Below the pieces are notes generated by a model. That model saw nothing but the letters and a program-made list of their open reading frames with translations, had not been told where the DNA came from and searched no databases. A DNA stretch of 64,000 nt from Tenrec ecaudatus (taxonomy: Eukaryota > Chordata > Mammalia > Afrosoricida > Tenrecidae): the NCBI RefSeq assembly GCF_050624435.1, contig NC_134537.1, positions 120,703,586-120,767,585 of the forward strand, written 5' to 3'. The translations under genes and the position numbers were made by a program. Positions 45,968 to 58,059 of this stretch are shown here, piece by piece (position 1 is the stretch's first letter; every line of letters starts with the position of its first letter).

Positions 45968-46800
45968 GTGCTTCCTGTTATTGCTGGGTGCAATTGAGTT
46001 CATGCTCACCATAGCGATCCTATGTGCAATGGAACCACACAGCGCCCGGTACCGCACCATCCTTGCCGTCATTGCCAAGTCTCAGCCGTGGCTGTGTCCA
46101 CGGTGTCAATCCATCTCCTTGACAGGCTTCCTTTTTTATTTTTCAATGAGCCTCTGCTTTAAAAGGCATGGCTGTTCTGGGGCAGGGAATGTATGGATGT
46201 GCTTTATACAATTGATGTATGTATATGTATGGATTGTGGTAAGAGTTGTTTGAGTCCCTAATAAAATGTAAAAGAAGAAAAGAGAAAAAAATGATTAGGG
46301 CAAAGACTGTACAGATGTACTTTATACAATTGATGTATGTATATGTATGAACTGTGAAAAGAATTGTATCAGCCCCAATAAATTGTTAAAATAAAAAAAA
46401 AGAATAAAAAAAGAAAAAAAAGAAAAAAAAAGAATGCAAAAATAAAAATAAAATAAAATAAAAGGCATGGCTGTTCACCTCTGATAGTATGCCCAAAGTA
46501 CATGTGACAAAATCATGCCCCCCTCGCTTCTAAGGAACTTTCTGGCTGTACTTCTTCCAAGACAGATTTATTTGTGCTTCTAGAAATCCATGTTCTGTCA
46601 ATATTCTTCCCCAAGACCATTGTTCAAATGCACTGATTTCTGCTGAAGTCTTCCTTATTCACTGTCCAATTTCCACATGCATGAAAGGCACACATTCGTT
46701 CCTAAAGTACCAGCCATGCTGTTCAACATTTTAAGGAGACCTGGAGCAGCACATGTGCCCAACGCAATATATGGTTTGCGCCCTTGGCTGCTGCCAACAT
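45968..46800 (-). mobile_element. RTE-like LINE, antisense, split by an L1 dimer
   Basis: The left part (45968-46177) starts with the RTE tail in antisense and contains gtgtcaatccatctccttga. The right part (46460-46800) continues upstream through ttccaagacagatttatttg, cttattcactgtccaatttc and cctggagcagcacatgtgcc. Removing 46178-46459 restores a continuous RTE. Confidence 0.78.
46161..46476 (+). mobile_element. Dimer of L1 3'-end stubs with perfect 17-bp target duplication
   Basis: aaaaggcatggctgttc is present exactly at 46161-46177 and 46460-46476. Between them lie two consecutive copies of the L1 terminal segment: gtatggatgtgctttataca through gagtccctaataaaatg, then gtacagatgtactttataca through cagccccaataaattg, each with an A-rich tail. 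The last tail is a long A-rich run (46388-46459). Confidence 0.88.
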
Positions 46801-48970
46801 CATAACTCAAGTTTACCAGGTCTTCTTTACTTTGCCATTTCTCCTTCTGGCTTTCACGTGCAAACAAAATAATTGTAAATACTGTGGCTTAACCATCAAA
46901 AGAAATATTGTACTTTTAAACACTTTAAAGGGGTCTTTTGCAGCAGATATGTTGTCCTGTTTTCCTTTAATTCTTTATTTCTTTGAACATGACTCAAATA
47001 ATTTAGTGTTTATCTACTAAATCCAGTGTTTGTTTCCACGGAATCTTTTTCTCATTCAATGTTGCTTCCACTTAGTCATTGGTGTATATTTTTCATTTTG
47101 GGGTTAAAAGTTTATCATTGTAAAAGTATAACATGTGGAGCACATTTGGACTTTTATAGCTGTTTTCCTATTGTTGGTTTAAATATGTATATTAAATATG
47201 GGTGAGAAAAGTCTGCTGAACCCTATTTATATATTCTGTTGTTTCTTGAAAAGACTCAATCCTTTTAAAGGGAATAGAGATAGGCAATCTGTGACCCACA
47301 GGCCAACTTCAGTTTTCAGTTTCTGACATATGAGTCAAAATTTCTTTTTAATATTTTAAAAGAGGTGTTAAAAACTATATAGTTTATACCTTGTTTGGCT
47401 CACACAGCACACGATCTTTACTACTTGGCACTTACAGGAAAAGGTTCCCTATAGAGTAGAATGGTGGCCTTTCCAGTTGCACAGGTGAAGCTCTGGACAT
47501 GGGTGTTCCCAAGCACCCCAGATCTCAAGGGATAGTCTTACTGTCTTAATTCTAGCTCCACGGCGAGAAGATATAGCAATCATTTCATGTCACAGTCATA
47601 GGTCCCCACTGTTTTTACCAGAAGTTTAGATATTTCTAATCACTGATGCTTCTTAAAGATTTGTATGAGTTTGCTTAATATCGAGAGGATTACAAGCAAG
47701 GCCTCATTACTAGTTCTTAACTGTTTGAAGTTTTTAAGTGGAATTTATAAGTAATTTGAAGCAGGTGCATATGTTTATTTAGCCTTAAAACGAAGAAAAG
47801 ACTTACAGACTTTTCAACTACTTAAATGGTGCAATCTTACAGTAAGTGCAAATGATTTTGGTGAAGAATCTCTTGCAATTTGGGTTGACTCAATTGTTTC
47901 AAAACAAGAGAAAATTCACATAGCATTAAAAAACAATTAAGAGTATTACATAAGGAAGCCTTTTGTAACTCAGAGACTGCCTGTACTGAACTGGGTGATT
48001 TCATAAATTTTATTGGTTTTCAAGTTGCTTTTTTGGGAGAGGAATTTTTGGTATCCTCACTCAGTTGTAGTCCATAAGCCAACTTTTACCTTTTAAATTA
48101 AATTTTTAAAGAAAGTTAAATTAATAGTTAAACAAAACAAAAGCAAACAAGTAAAGATAGTCTAAAAACGCTGTCTAAATGTTTATTAGAACAGTCAGGT
48201 GCTTTGATATTTTGAAGTTAAGAGATGGCAAGGACATCATTTTGTAACCTTAGTTTTCAGGATCCAAGGCAAAGCTGCACAGTGACTGACTGAGGTTGTC
48301 ATACATTATTACAAGTTTGGACAGAACGTTCCACTGAAAGATTGAAACTGCAGACTAAGGAACGGTGGCCATTTTTCCAGAGGATTTTTCTTCTTCTATA
48401 TGGGAAGTCTGCAGTCAAACATACTATTTTGGGAGGGGAATAAATGAAGCAACCACTGATACTCTATTCTAATAGCATGGTTACTCAGATGAATGCATCT
48501 TGCTGGTCCATTTTCAATGCTGTTGTCATAACTAAATTCTGTTACAATCAGCATTACCAGCACTCTCTTCTGACTGGTTACAGAGGAAGCCAGCAGCCCC
48601 AAACAAATAATCTACTAGTTCTCAAAATATCCCAACTGTGCGCTTCCCTCTTAAATTGGATCTTATGTCATTATCTTTTCCTTACTTATTTTGTAAACTA
48701 GTTTTAAATCACATTAGCTTGTTTGTTATTCTGCTACAGTTATCTGCCCATATATTTCCTTTGCGAGGCAAAGTCATCTGCTTAAAATGGTCTCCTATTT
48801 TTACAAAGCAATCTATTCTCTTGTCCCTTCCTGTTACATTTTTCTTTAACTTACTCCAAAGTACCCTTTCTCAGATAATTCAACCAGGGTGCAGTCAAGC
48901 ACTGATGAAACACACAATATCCCCCTTTGGTTCCTTGAGGCTACCTCTATCATGACCGCAGTCCTGCCTT
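46801..48970. other. AT-rich, repeat-poor spacer
   Basis: Nothing identified. Open frames at 46784, 48444 and 48638 (up to 105 codons) show no domain. Confidence 0.4.
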
Positions 48971-48974
48971 TCAC

Positions 48975-49438
48975 TGCAGGCTAGGCCAGAGCATGTACAC
49001 AGGCACAGATAAGAGCTCACTACACATGGAAACCAGGTCATATAAACCCCTCAGGAACAGAAATGGGAGTAGCGTACCCGGTGGGTAAGGGGACGTTAGG
49101 GAGAGGAGGGAGGAAGGGGGAATAGACTGCAATGATGTATACATAATCCCCCGCTGCGCCACCCCCAGGGGGAAGAACAACAGAAATAGTGGGGTAGGGG
49201 AAACAGCAGTAGGGATTAGGTATAAAAATAATAATAATTGATAATTTATCAAGAGGTCATGAGGGTGAGCATGGGGGAAGCAGGGAAAAGGAGGAGCGGA
49301 TACCAAGGGCTCAAATAGAAAATGAATGTTTAGAAAAGAATGATGCCAACATGTGCACAAAGATGCTTGATGCAACTGATGTATGGATTGTTATAAGAGC
49401 TGTAGGAGCCCCCAGAAAAATGATCTTTTTAAAAAGTA
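48975..49438 (+). mobile_element. 5'-truncated L1 3' end, sense, diverged
   Basis: Contains ggccagagcatgtacacagg, the G-rich tract near 49070-49120, aatttatcaagaggtcatga, gataccaagggctcaaatag and the end ataagagctgtaggagcccc. Confidence 0.75.
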
Positions 49439-49444
49439 CCCCTT

Positions 49445-50170
49445 CCCTTGAAATCTAGAATATCAATGCTCGCCAACAAGGAAATGCGTTTTGTACCCAG
49501 TTAAGTGTGCTTTTCGCAACGATCCAAGAGTGTGTTCCATTTCACGGGCTCATGCTTAGTTAATGGTCCGTGAACACAGAGAAGGGGATTCCGGAGCAGG
49601 AATTCACGAAGCAGCTGGCCAGAGACGAAGACGCCAGTTTCCTGGCCAAAATATTGACTAGTAGTTACCCAACCTTGTGACTGATAGTACTGTAGTTAGC
49701 AAGTCATCTAGCTGTGATTTTGACTTCATTCCTTTTTCTTAATCGACGACGCTCAGCTGCCCATTGCCGCGGTTGCTGTGGGTCGGGTTCAATTCAAAGC
49801 TTTTAAATAGCAGAATTTACCGTTCGATTTTTCTTCAAATGCACCTTGTAGGCACGCTTTTATTAATAACATTCATAGACATTTTATAAGTGTTTTCTCA
49901 AAGAAACAATGTGACTATTTCCTTATGCCGCTCTTCAATTTTTATAGTATTTTTATTTAAGGTTTTTAAAAGGGAGCTCCCTGGGGAAACACCGCCCCCA
50001 AAGGACCCACTAAAAGTGTTAAGTCAATTAAGCAATCTCACTGGGATGCCACTGCTCTCCCTCTGATCAACTCCAGTACTTTGTTAGAGCGTCTGTCGCC
50101 TTCTTTGACCCTGATAGAAACTTTCCCCATGAGTTATGTTAAATTGAAATAAAAGAATAAAGCACATGTC
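49445..50170. promoter_or_regulatory. Candidate conserved non-coding stretch with CpGs
   Basis: Repeat-free sequence carrying more CpG than the AT-rich surroundings, for example gacgaagacgccagtt, tcgacgacgctcagctgccc and cattgccgcggttgctg. CpG is usually depleted in mammalian neutral DNA, so retention hints at constraint or recent origin. No exon or promoter motif is convincing. Confidence 0.25.
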
Positions 50171-51700
50171 CATTATGCCATAAGTATTTTTTACAAGCAA
50201 GACTAGGAGTTTTAAGACAACTAATCCTCCATTTCCAACAAAACACATAAAATAAAGTCGCCCAGGAAAAGGTCTATATAAAATAGAAGAAATGATAGCG
50301 TGTAAAGAAGTACTTTTATATACAAAATGATCTCATAATATACATAAATAAATTTCTCTATGTTCCAACTGAAAATATATTCCTGATTCCTGCTGAATTA
50401 AACATTTGTGGGCTAATTTACTAATATATAACCAATGAAGATTTTTATAAAGCAAGACTTGAGATAAAATATTGAGAGGCATCTCAATTGTGATACTCTG
50501 CAAACTACAAAATCAAAGAACTCATGTTTAAATTACACAGAGTTTCTGGTATGCTAAATTTTTACAAAAACAATGAAGTTACTGTGTCTTGTTTATAAAT
50601 TAAAGTTTTATATTATCTGCTTCGCATGTTGGTCTTGTAACTTTTCAGCAACTTAAAATGTAATTAGTTGAAAATCAAAGGTCATTTAAAAACATTCAAT
50701 GTTTCAGACAGGAGGACTATTCCCTTTAAAGGACTAATCAGAAGCCTTAAATGCAGAAACTACAGTTTTCATTCAATAACTTTAGAAAAAAATTAAAGAT
50801 ATAATCAAAGCGTGCGAATTTTAAAAGAGGTATATTTTATATTTGCATATGCTTCAAGAACGTTTCTTCTTTTCCAGGTGCAACCCATAACCCACTGTAA
50901 TCCTCGCCTCCTCTCGTTACACCTGCAACCCTTCTCTGTCATCCTCCTGCTAGCCACGCGGCGAAGTGCGCAGCTGCCTCTAAAGTAGAACTCGGTACTG
51001 CAGCCAGCAGGAGTGTGAATTCAAATCACTCTCCTCTTCCACCTGCCACTCCCACTCTCTTCTCCAGCAGGTGGTCCTTGCTGCCAGCCCAGTGTCTCCA
51101 AGGTCAACGGGAAATCTAGCCATCTCTCAACATTTTGTGGCATGTTTGCCCTTGGGCTATCTTGGGCCATCGATTCGTTTACTGTAATTAATATGCCAAT
51201 TGCTAGCAGAACGATTTCCTTCATCAAAACTTACCTTAAATCATCATGGATATTTCATTTACTCTAAAGGATTCTGAGGCATGTGTACAAGTAGCGAATT
51301 GCCACTTTTCCCCTCCTGTGAGCTCTTAGAGTAGAAATCTTGATATTGAATTTGACTTCTTAGAGGGTATGATGCAGGTTAATACAAAGCAGAGATGCAG
51401 ACTTACTGGCAATGTTGCTTGCTTTACCAAAGGACTCAAGTGCAGAAATAGCATCTGGCTTAGAAGCAAATCTTCAAGAGCAAAGATCTGATTGTATTCT
51501 TAATTAAGTAGCCCTCTAGTCACCAAGAGATTTATTTGGCCACCGGCTCATAACAAGCACAGAAATGACAGATAGACAAACATCTTAGGGTTATATGTGT
51601 TTAAAAAAAAAAGAACCTTAGGGAGTGTGTAATCAGCCACTATTGTTTCAGAATGGTGGAGTGAATTCACAAAGCTAATTAATGGTAGAGCAGATGTTCC
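50171..51700. other. AT-rich spacer
   Basis: No classified repeat or gene. Confidence 0.4.
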
Positions 51701-51719
51701 TGAATCATTATAATGTGTA

Positions 51720-51743
51720 TGAGATAGAGATAGAGATAGAGAT

Positions 51744-51838
<95 letters not shown>
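51720..51838. repeat. Compound (GATAGA)n/(GA)n microsatellite
   Basis: About five GATAGA units run into some forty GA units with a single A-rich interruption near 51800. The Glu-Arg and Ser-Leu open frames across it are artefacts of the repeat. Confidence 0.95.
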
Positions 51839-51839
<1 letters not shown>

Positions 51840-52111
51840 AGCTTCCATACTACAGTGGCAGTATCCCATCACGAAGGGAAAGATTCTAGGTAGCATATGA
51901 GTAAATGAATTGAGGATGATGGAGTTACTTCTTTCTGCTTATTTCTCAGGTTCTAAGAGTGGGGAGAGAAGAAATGGGACTCTGTGGCCCACAAATTGTG
52001 AGGATAAATTGGAGGTGGGGGAGGGAGCCTTGCTAAGGAAGAAAGTGGTGATGTTTAGTCACCATGATTAGAGACTAAATATTCATTTCCTTTGTCGTTA
52101 GCCAAACTACA

Positions 52112-52312
52112 CAATAAAAAATCCAAACCAGATTCCCTGCCAAAAAGTTGATTCTGTCTCACAGTGAGCCTACAGGGTATGCTAGACCTGGCCTTTGGGG
52201 TTCTGAAACCATACAATGATAAATCTATTCTGGAGCTGAGAGCTCTGTATTTTTCCCAAGGATTTCTGCTGGCTTTCCATGTAGCAGTTCAATACATACC
52301 ACCAGGGCGCCT
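52112..52312 (-). repeat. AfroSINE copy, antisense (first of a pair)
   Basis: Reads gattccctgccaaaaagttg, gcctttggggttctgaaacc, ctggctttccatgtagcagt and the head ataccaccagggcgcc. Confidence 0.8.
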
Positions 52313-52354
52313 TAAACTCTACCCAACTAAAAACTAAACAAACAAACAAAACCC

Positions 52355-52558
52355 CAACCAACCCACTGTCATGGAGCCGATTTTGACCCATAGTGACGCT
52401 ATCGGACACGGTAGCACTGACCCTGTGGGTCTGAGGCTGTCTCTCTTCCGGAAGGAGAAAGCCCGTCTTAGGCGCTCCTACAGAAGGGCTGGGGCTTCCT
52501 AACTCCAGACTGCAGTTGTCAGGCTGACAAGGAATCGTGACCTCACCAGGAGCCCGCA
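52355..52558 (-). repeat. AfroSINE copy, antisense (second of a pair)
   Basis: Reads cccactgtcatggagccgat, tgaccctgtgggtctgaggc, gagaaagcccgtcttaggcg and the head cctcaccaggagcccgc. It lies 40 bp from the previous copy in the same orientation. Confidence 0.83.
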
Positions 52559-53690
52559 AAGTCTCCCCATTAAAGAGGTAAATTCAGTGGTGCAATCACA
52601 AGTATTAGATTATTTGTGTTTTTAAGCCTCCCATGAAATCTTTGGTGTTTACAGCATACATTTTTCTGAATCTAATGCCTAGGTTGCAATGTAAAAAGGC
52701 AGAGTGTATGAAATGTCATTTTAAAGTAAACCATACTAATAAATTATGTGAAGAAGGGAAAACCTACAGCCTCTTATGTGATTACCAAAAATATTTTTCT
52801 TTGAGATAAACTGGCTTATTTCTTTTATGTTGGCAAACTGTGTTCTATCACAAACAACATTCTCTACTTTTTTATCTAGATTTTAAAATTCACTACAATG
52901 GCCAAATAAAACTCAGAGACATATTTATGACTAAAGGGCTTATTAAGGAAGTTAACAGGCTACAATGTAGGAGAGATACGCTTAGGGTACAGATTTTCAG
53001 TCAGGATAGGCTGCAAAGTCCTGTCAGCGCTGCTCATAAATGCCCCAAGAGCATGCCACTCCTCTGTAAACCTCAGCCCAAGGACATTCAGCTCAAACTC
53101 TGTAGGCCAGTGAACCTAGCTCCCCCAATTAAGGACCCAGAGACACCTCATGCTAGTAAGTCACAACCTGAAGGGACTTAGCGCCTCCTATGTGGGTCAG
53201 CAAACCCAGCATCTCCCATTACCACTCCACAAGCCACCTTCTGCCCCAGAGCACTCGGCTTTACTTACTCTGAGGGTTGGGAAGACCACTACTCTGTCTC
53301 ATGCTCTGGATCCTGTTTCTGCGGCTTCTTCTCTGAGGTCACATGCACTGTGTAAGGATTTCAGGGCCCTGAGGAAGCACGCCACTCCTGACTTGTGCAG
53401 GTGGTGAAATGGCTATCCCACTCCATCCCCATCCCCATCCCCATCCCCACCCCCACCCACACCCACAGCCCCAGCGAATGCCTGTCTAATGAATCCTTTA
53501 ACAATTACAGATGAATTCTATCATCTGTGTCTTCCTTCCCTCCACCTTCTTACCCAGACCTATTCAGGAAAAGATCCTCAGTGGGTGTTACAGAGACTTG
53601 GGCTAGAAGAGGCGCATTAGCTAATTCACTGTCCCTGAACAAAGGAAGAAAGACTATTTTGCCAGACTAATTCCTCAGAAACTTACTGCC
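52559..53690. other. Unclassified spacer
   Basis: Contains a (CCCCAT)n-type C-rich simple repeat at about 53420-53470. The region 52910-53410 has two overlapping open frames (113 and 85 codons) without domains and may be part of an unknown LTR. Confidence 0.4.
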
Positions 53691-53691
53691 G

Positions 53692-53800
53692 TAGAGTAGA
53701 AGGCCCAGTACTTCTCCTCTGGAGGCTGCTGGTTCAAAATGCCGACCAGGCAGATCTCAGCTTAACGCTTAATCAACACACCATCCGGGCACCCAGAGAA
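53692..53800 (-). repeat. AfroSINE 5' fragment, antisense
   Basis: Reads gaggctgctggttcaaaatg, a diverged gccgaccaggc, then cttaacgcttaatcaacaca and the head ccatccgggcacc. The tail half is missing. Confidence 0.62.
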
Positions 53801-53939
53801 GGCCCTAAGTTGTCAAAATAAGACTCCACGCCCTGGAGGTGACCTGCACGACAGGCAACAGGTCAGCCGCATGGACAGCACTGCCACTTACTGGCATTTA
53901 TCTCAAAATACACCTCCCGGATCAGGTAAGCATCATCAG

Positions 53940-54133
53940 ACTCATCATAATGGTCACCGAGTGGATTACAACCATGTGTGTCAAAGTAACAAACTGCTCC
54001 ATAGAATTTTTCAATGGCTGTACTATTTCTTCAGGCGATCGCCACGCTGGTCTTTCGAGGTGCCGTTTGGTGGGCTCAACCTTAATCTTTCGGCTAGTGA
54101 GCATGTTTACTGTTTGTACCACCCGGGAATTGG
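53940..54133 (-). repeat. AfroSINE-related copy, second subfamily, antisense
   Basis: Ends with gtttactgtttgtaccaccc, the alternative head also found at 3858-4033, preceded by ttcaggcgatcgccacgctg and gtgggctcaaccttaatctt. Two copies in one window support a distinct subfamily. Confidence 0.6.
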
Positions 54134-54157
54134 CTTTTTAGCATAGACGTTCTTGTT

Positions 54158-54325
54158 TTATGGAGCTACTACTCTTGGATCTATTCCAACTCATGGTGAT
54201 CCACTACAGATTTTCCAAGGCTGCATTTTCTTTAATGGGAGAAGACACCTCCTCTTTCTCTCAGGAAGGAGTGGTGGATTTGAACTACCGAACTTGTGGT
54301 TAGTCTACACCACCACTCGTCCTCC
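54158..54325 (-). repeat. AfroSINE copy, antisense
   Basis: Reads gatctattccaactcatggt, tccaaggctgcattttcttt, gtggatttgaactaccgaac and the head ctacaccaccac. Confidence 0.78.
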
Positions 54326-54329
54326 ATTT

Positions 54330-55490
54330 ATGGGGACGACAAGCCCTGAACTAACAAACGCAGACTATTTCAAAGACCTTTGGAGAGTTTAAAGTCACTT
54401 GTCTATTTATAATGTTACTGTCGACACCAGAGAAGGATGTAGATGGACTGTTAATGGGCACAGGACTCATTTTTCAAAGTCAATGTGTGCACCTCAACCA
54501 TAATTAGACTGAGAATCTTTTCACTTCATGAACAAAAAAAATGTTATGCATTTAGGGCACCCAACTCCGTATTGGATAAGGTCTTACAAAATATATTTTG
54601 ATACTAGTCTTCAGTATCTAGAATTACAGAAAGCAAGATATAATCAGACATAGTGAGTATACAATCTAAAGATACAATACAAATGAATCTTTATTTATTT
54701 TAGCAGTTCATTTAAACACTTGAATTCTACTCACAAAATATTACAAAGAAAGAACAAACTACTTCCACACAAGGCAGGATGAGGCTGGGGGTCCTTGTAC
54801 TAGATTCTTGATGAAGCAGAGATGACTTGGTTAGAAAGTTCATATAAAAATGCACAAAAACATAGATAACAAAACATAATTCTTGAGTGCAATAGGAATG
54901 ACCAGCTTATTGTCCTTTGGCCCTGGCTTATTAAACCAGTGCAGTGGCTAGTCATTAATAACATAAGACATTAAGTTATAGATGAACATTTTTACTTAAA
55001 ATATATAAGCATTTTTTCTATATGATTTCACATCAGGATGGTAAAACACAGCTTTGTGTTGGGAGGAGATATGCTCTCCAGTCTAATAATTCCATTCTAG
55101 GCGTTTCGCTCCTGGACTTTACTACAGAGGTTGCCTCTGATCACTAAGGAACCATCACACCTGCACCAATATTGGAAGTTTGGGGTCCTGTCACTCTATT
55201 GAACCTGTAGCTTTTATTAGTTCTACTTCAAAAGAAGCACACACACTGGCAGCGATAGAAACGGAGTGGAGAAAATGCCCCAGCCCACTGGTCGTTTGAG
55301 ATCACACCAGCGAGTTACAGCACCATATTAAAATCCCTTCATTCTGTCCTTGGTTTTAAAAAAAGTTATGATACTTATAATTTGAATAGACAAATTATAA
55401 TAAAACAAAAATGGTTAAGGGCTTATTTTCCACCAATTTTGTGCATAATGTACCAGTAAAGAATAATCAGAGCACCTTTTGCATAATTTA
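54330..55490. other. AT-rich spacer
   Basis: No gene or classified repeat seen. Confidence 0.35.
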
Positions 55491-55494
55491 TCTA

Positions 55495-55625
55495 GTAAAT
55501 CCACTGGCATCGGATCTATTCCGACCCTAGAGACTAAGACATTGTCAATTTCCCCCCCAACTTTTGGGAGCAGGTGGCTTCGAATGGCCTTCCTTGTGGT
55601 TAGAAGTCCATTGCTTATCCTACAG
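55495..55625 (-). repeat. AfroSINE copy, antisense, worn
   Basis: Reads taaatccactggcatcggat, tccgaccctagagac, gcaggtggcttcgaatggcc and ttgtggttagaagtccattg. The middle is shortened. Confidence 0.72.
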
Positions 55626-55811
55626 TGTCAATGAAAATGCATTAGCTATCCCTGTGTTTGGCCCTTTATCAGTTCTGAAAGCAAAGATTAGAAAAAGTAT
55701 GGGACATTGAGACATGAACCACAAGTGTGAGTCAGCTGGGTGGCAAATAAAAATATGAGCCTGGTTAAGTGATAACGTCTTAGCTGTATCATTTTCTATT
55801 GAACCCAAACC

Positions 55812-56168
55812 ATGCTCATTGTCATTATGCAAATTTCAACTCATAGCCACCCTCTGAGAATTGCCCTGTTTTCTGCCGCTGGAAATATATCCCCCCCCCC
55901 TCAGGGAGAGCACAAACTCAGTCCCCCACTTCCAAAAAATTATGCAGTCGAGTTTCCCACATTTGGGGAAATCGCAGGGGTCAGCACATCTGGAGTGCAA
56001 TGGTTGAGCCTCCCTCTGGGAAAGCCACCTTCATGATCATGGTGTCTCCCCTGCCAGGTGAGTATGAGGCTGTAAGTCTTTAGAGGAATAGAAAGCCTCT
56101 CCTTTCTCTCTTGGAGCAGCTGGTGACTTAGAACTGCTGAGCCTGCACTCCAATGTGTACCCACTGAA
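55812..56168 (-). repeat. AfroSINE fragments, antisense, with unrelated middle
   Basis: A tail fragment (caactcatagccaccctctg, near 55840) and a 5' half (gctgtaagtctttagaggaa through cttagaactgctgagcctgc, 56068-56150) lie 170 bp apart. They may be one interrupted copy or two. A C run at 55890-55899 lies between. Confidence 0.5.
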
Positions 56169-56169
56169 A

Positions 56170-57420
56170 ATAAAAGAACTTAAATGATTTTCTTTGGCAG
56201 CATTATCCACCTTTTCAGTAAAAGGTCAACTTATAAATATTTAAAACTCCACAGGCAATTTGGTCTCTATAACAGCGAGTACCTCAATTATGCAGCTGGG
56301 GTTCCAAAGCAATGAGAGACAGACAGACAGACAGTACGTCCATGGATGGCTGTGCCTGTGGGTACCTGTGTGCCTTGTTGCTAAAGCCTGTGCTAAGCAT
56401 ATGCATACTCTATTTTCAAATATATATAGTATTTTATTTAAAATACTAGCATGTGCACATGTGTGAATGTTTGTATATGTGTGTGTATCTATTGATCCAG
56501 ATCACATTTCTGGAAAATACCACAAAAATAAGTTGCTGATAAAGCACAGCTGAGTGCCTTGCTCATATTATTATCTTGATAGAATCTCGGTAAGTTCTTT
56601 GAAGGGGGGTCACAAAGATAAAGCATTTATAAGGAATTTAAAGGCACTGGTTTAAAGCAGGCCTTTCAGAGTGGTTGCAATCATTTTGGATTGGTGGATG
56701 CAGTCGGGTAAAGGTTTCATGAGTTTTCAAAAATAGAAAGCTCTTTCATGCTATTTATTAAAACCCATGTCACCTAATAGTCATTTTAATGGATTTTTTA
56801 GAAATTTCCCCAAAGAGCAATGCAGTTATTCATAATTTTATCTCTCTTGACAAAGATTTCTTGAAATTGCAGCAATATTAATGGAGACAATTGAATTGCA
56901 GTCATTTTAATGTAGACAGCAAATTGTGTGTTTTTATATGTCATATTTATAAGATTAAGGCATATGATATTAAAGTCATGGGTCTTTCAAGGAAAGCTGT
57001 AGATTTCCTCTTTATTTTGAAAATATTTTAGACACAAATATATTTTGTCATTTGCCTTAAATTAGCGTGATGTGCTTTACAGAAAGCATGGCAAGTACAT
57101 AATAGAAAGTTACAATATGATAGAAAGGAGATTTCTTCAATCCACTGACAAATTTGTATCAAAATGTCCATGGAATAGTATAAGAACAACTGAAAGGTAG
57201 TTCCGTTGCTTTCTAGAAAATGTAAGTAATGTATATTCCGTTAACAGAAAGAATGAATGAAGACCAGGCTATAAAAGTATTTAAAAGATCTAAAGCTAAT
57301 TTAGAACAATAAAATGAAGTAAGTAATTCAAATTTATGAACTCCTTTCATTTGGAGGGAAGGATCCTGAAACATATAGCTAAAATTTTATTGTTGATCCT
57401 ATACAAATAAGTAATCATAA
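56170..57420. other. AT-rich, repeat-poor spacer
   Basis: Contains four GACA units near 56321-56333. Nothing else was identified. Confidence 0.4.
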
Positions 57421-57429
57421 CTTAAGAAA

Positions 57430-58052
57430 ACAACTGGACCAATAAGGTAACATCATGATCAATGTGAAAAGGTGGAAGTTGTCCAAGATTTTGTCTTGTT
57501 TGGATCCATAATCAGTGCTCATGGAAGCACAGGCAATAGATCAAAAGATGAGTTGCAGCAGGGAAATCCGCAGCACGAGACCTCTAGAGCATTGAAAAGC
57601 AAAGATGTTGCTTTGAGGACGAAGATGGATCTGGCCCATGCCATGGCATTTTCCATCGCCTCATATGCATGTAAAAATTGGACATTGAATAAGGAAGAGC
57701 ATAGAAGAGTAGATACATTTGAATTGCAGTGCTGGAGAAGAATGTTCAACGTACCATGGACTGCTAAAAGCACAAACAAAGCCGCTTTGGAAGCAGTACA
57801 GCCATAGTGCTCCTTAGAGGCAAGGATAGCGAGACATCGTCTTACATACTTTGAACATACTGTCAGGGGAAACCAGTCGCAGGTAAAGTAGAGGGGAGCA
57901 GAGGAGATGGATTGACACCGTGCCTGCAACAATGGGCTCAAGCATAGGGACAGTGATGAGGATTGCCCAGGACTGGGCAGTGTTTAGTTGTTGTGCATAA
58001 GGTTGCTATAGGTCAGAACCGACTCATGGCACCTAACAACCACCACCTAAGA
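57430..58052 (+). mobile_element. RTE/BovB-like LINE C-terminal region, sense
   Basis: Codons 57472-57807 are open and read VEVVQDFVLFGSIISAHG, then SRALKSKDVALRTKMDLAHA, FSIASYACKNWTLNKEEHRR and FELQCWRRMFNVPWTAKST. These are the C-terminal landmarks of RTE-clade reverse transcriptase proteins (FLGS.I, CE/KWT...EHRR, CWRR...VPWTA). After a stop the DNA continues in RTE order to the tail cagaaccgactcatggcacc and taacaaccaccac. The YADD domain and endonuclease are absent through 5' truncation. It is the best preserved LINE coding frame in the window. Confidence 0.88.
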
Positions 58053-58059
58053 AACATTT

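Noticed and set aside
51682..51900. Glu-Arg repeat protein frame and its Ser-Leu reverse
   Set aside because: It is a direct translation of the GA microsatellite.
52840..53407. Overlapping 113- and 85-codon frames
   Set aside because: They are in different registers of moderately GC-rich spacer, with no recognisable domain and no splice or start context.
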